Shown here piece by piece: positions 15,134-15,735 of a DNA stretch of 15,735 nt. Every line of letters begins with the position of its first letter. The first letter of the stretch is position 1. The position numbers and the translations under genes are program-made. A model generated the notes under the pieces. That model was not told the origin of the DNA, did no database searches, and saw only the letters and a list, made by a program, of their open reading frames with translations. This stretch comes from Candidatus Albibeggiatoa sp. nov. BB20 (lineage in GTDB: Bacteria; Pseudomonadota; Gammaproteobacteria; Beggiatoales; Beggiatoaceae): contig JADGDW010000045.1 in NCBI GenBank assembly GCA_016744725.1, positions 11,186-26,920 on the forward strand, read 5' to 3'.

Positions 15134-15735
15134 AGTTGAACTGAGACCGACAAAGGAACAAGCTGTCTATTTAGATAAAGCCTACGGTTCACGTCGTCAT
15201 TGTTATAACCAGCTATTAGCATATTTTAAAGAGAATAAATGGTCTAAATCAGCAGCCTATCAATATTATATCAAAACAATCCGCCCGCAATTCGAATGGT
15301 ATACAGAAGTTTCAAGCCGAGTAACTCGTAATGCGATTGACGATTTGGACAACGCTTTTAAACATTTTTTTAGACGAGTTAAAGCCAAACAAAAAGCAGG
15401 ATTTCCGCAATTTAAAAAGAAAGATGTCAATGATTGTTTTGCATTACGAGAAAAAGCTAAATTTGATGTTGATGGACGTATGTTGCGAATAGAAAAACTC
15501 AAAACAAAAATACGAATGCGTCAAAAACTGCGTTTTGATGGAATAGCTAAACAAGTGACTATCAGTAAAAAAACAGGGAAATACTTTGCATCTGTTTTAG
15601 TTGAAACCCAAGAATACAACCCAAAGGATGTTGAGCGTCAACCCAGTGTTGGTGTGGATTTCGGGATTAAAAGTTTAGCCACTTTAAGTAATGGAGTGGT
15701 TTTTCCAGCTAACCAAAAATTAAAAGTGAGTCTTA
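15117..15735 (+). CDS. tnpB: TnpB family RNA-guided nuclease, 5' part
   Basis: The first 206 codons are open to the window edge; TnpB proteins are usually about 400 residues. The N-terminus MLLAHKVELRPTKEQAVYLD with CYNQLL shortly after is the typical TnpB opening. It is followed by a basic region (FPQFKKK near the middle) and the RuvC-I motif SVGVDFGIKSLATL with catalytic Asp181. Later RuvC motifs and the zinc finger are outside the window. The ATG at 15117 overlaps the recombinase remnant, and an alternative TTG start lies one codon later. Family members from IS200/IS605 and IS607 elements cut DNA next to a short motif, guided by an RNA from the element's right end. No frameshift is seen in the visible part, in contrast to its dead partner. 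Confidence 0.9.
   Translation, partial: MLLAHKVELRPTKEQAVYLDKAYGSRRHCYNQLLAYFKENKWSKSAAYQYYIKTIRPQFEWYTEVSSRVTRNAIDDLDNAFKHFFRRVKAKQKAGFPQFKKKDVNDCFALREKAKFDVDGRMLRIEKLKTKIRMRQKLRFDGIAKQVTISKKTGKYFASVLVETQEYNPKDVERQPSVGVDFGIKSLATLSNGVVFPANQKLKVSL

Larger units (their letters stand above)
14976..15735 (+). mobile_element. IS607-family element, left part, cut by the window edge
   Basis: It comprises the deleted serine recombinase and the tnpB gene in the standard overlapping order. IS607 elements lack terminal inverted repeats and make no target duplications, so the exact left end, somewhere in 14918-14975 after the kinase stop, cannot be set from this sequence. The right end and any guide-RNA region are beyond the window. 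Confidence 0.75.

Noticed and set aside
14962..15222. 86-codon minus-strand reading frame
   Set aside because: It is antisense to the IS607 recombinase remnant and tnpB start, which explain the sequence fully.

Overview
The window is AT-rich chromosomal DNA from a gammaproteobacterium. The best guess is a large sulfur bacterium of the Beggiatoa/Thiothrix type (Thiotrichales). This rests on a gammaproteobacterial-style fatty-acid gene cluster combined with WD40 and LRR reading frames, a very large multi-domain hybrid kinase and several decayed transposon genes. The taxonomic call is inference; no rRNA or tRNA gene was seen.

Left edge (1-842): no intact gene. It holds a decayed zinc-ribbon transposase N-terminus of the IS1595 type (about 436-735) and one copy of an ~80-bp diverged repeat whose other copy lies at 9835-9915.

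Core block (843-7933, all minus strand): transcribed right to left as yceD - rpmF - plsX - fabH - [Rpn-type PD-(D/E)XK nuclease gene, frameshifted] - fabD - fabG - acpP - fabF. YceD and L32 link to ribosome assembly. PlsX makes acyl-phosphate for phospholipids, FabH starts chains, FabD loads malonyl groups onto ACP, FabG reduces and FabF elongates. A good promoter lies directly before yceD. A second candidate promoter with a palindrome over its -10 lies before acpP. An intrinsic terminator or attenuator plus a structured stretch separates acpP from fabF, which probably helps set the high ACP:FabF ratio. The Rpn gene starts 4 nt after the fabH stop and is the only foreign gene in the block.

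Middle (7934-10573): a plus-strand gene with only four WD40 repeats, a pair of inverted copies of a short palindromic repeat (a third copy sits at the yceD/rpmF junction), a minus-strand LRR pseudogene and a minus-strand alpha-ribazole-phosphatase-like histidine phosphatase.

Right (10574-15735): a 1447-residue membrane hybrid histidine kinase with a duplicated helical sensor, HAMP plus two HAMP-like repeats, GAF, coiled coil, HisKA-HATPase and three receiver domains. It is followed by an IS607-type element whose serine recombinase gene has been reduced to its two ends, while the overlapping tnpB (RNA-guided nuclease family) is open to the window edge.

No clearly new multi-gene system is visible. 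The points most worth following are the gutted-tnpA/open-tnpB element, the split Rpn nuclease inside the fab operon, the acpP-flanking RNA/DNA structures and the small palindromic repeat family.
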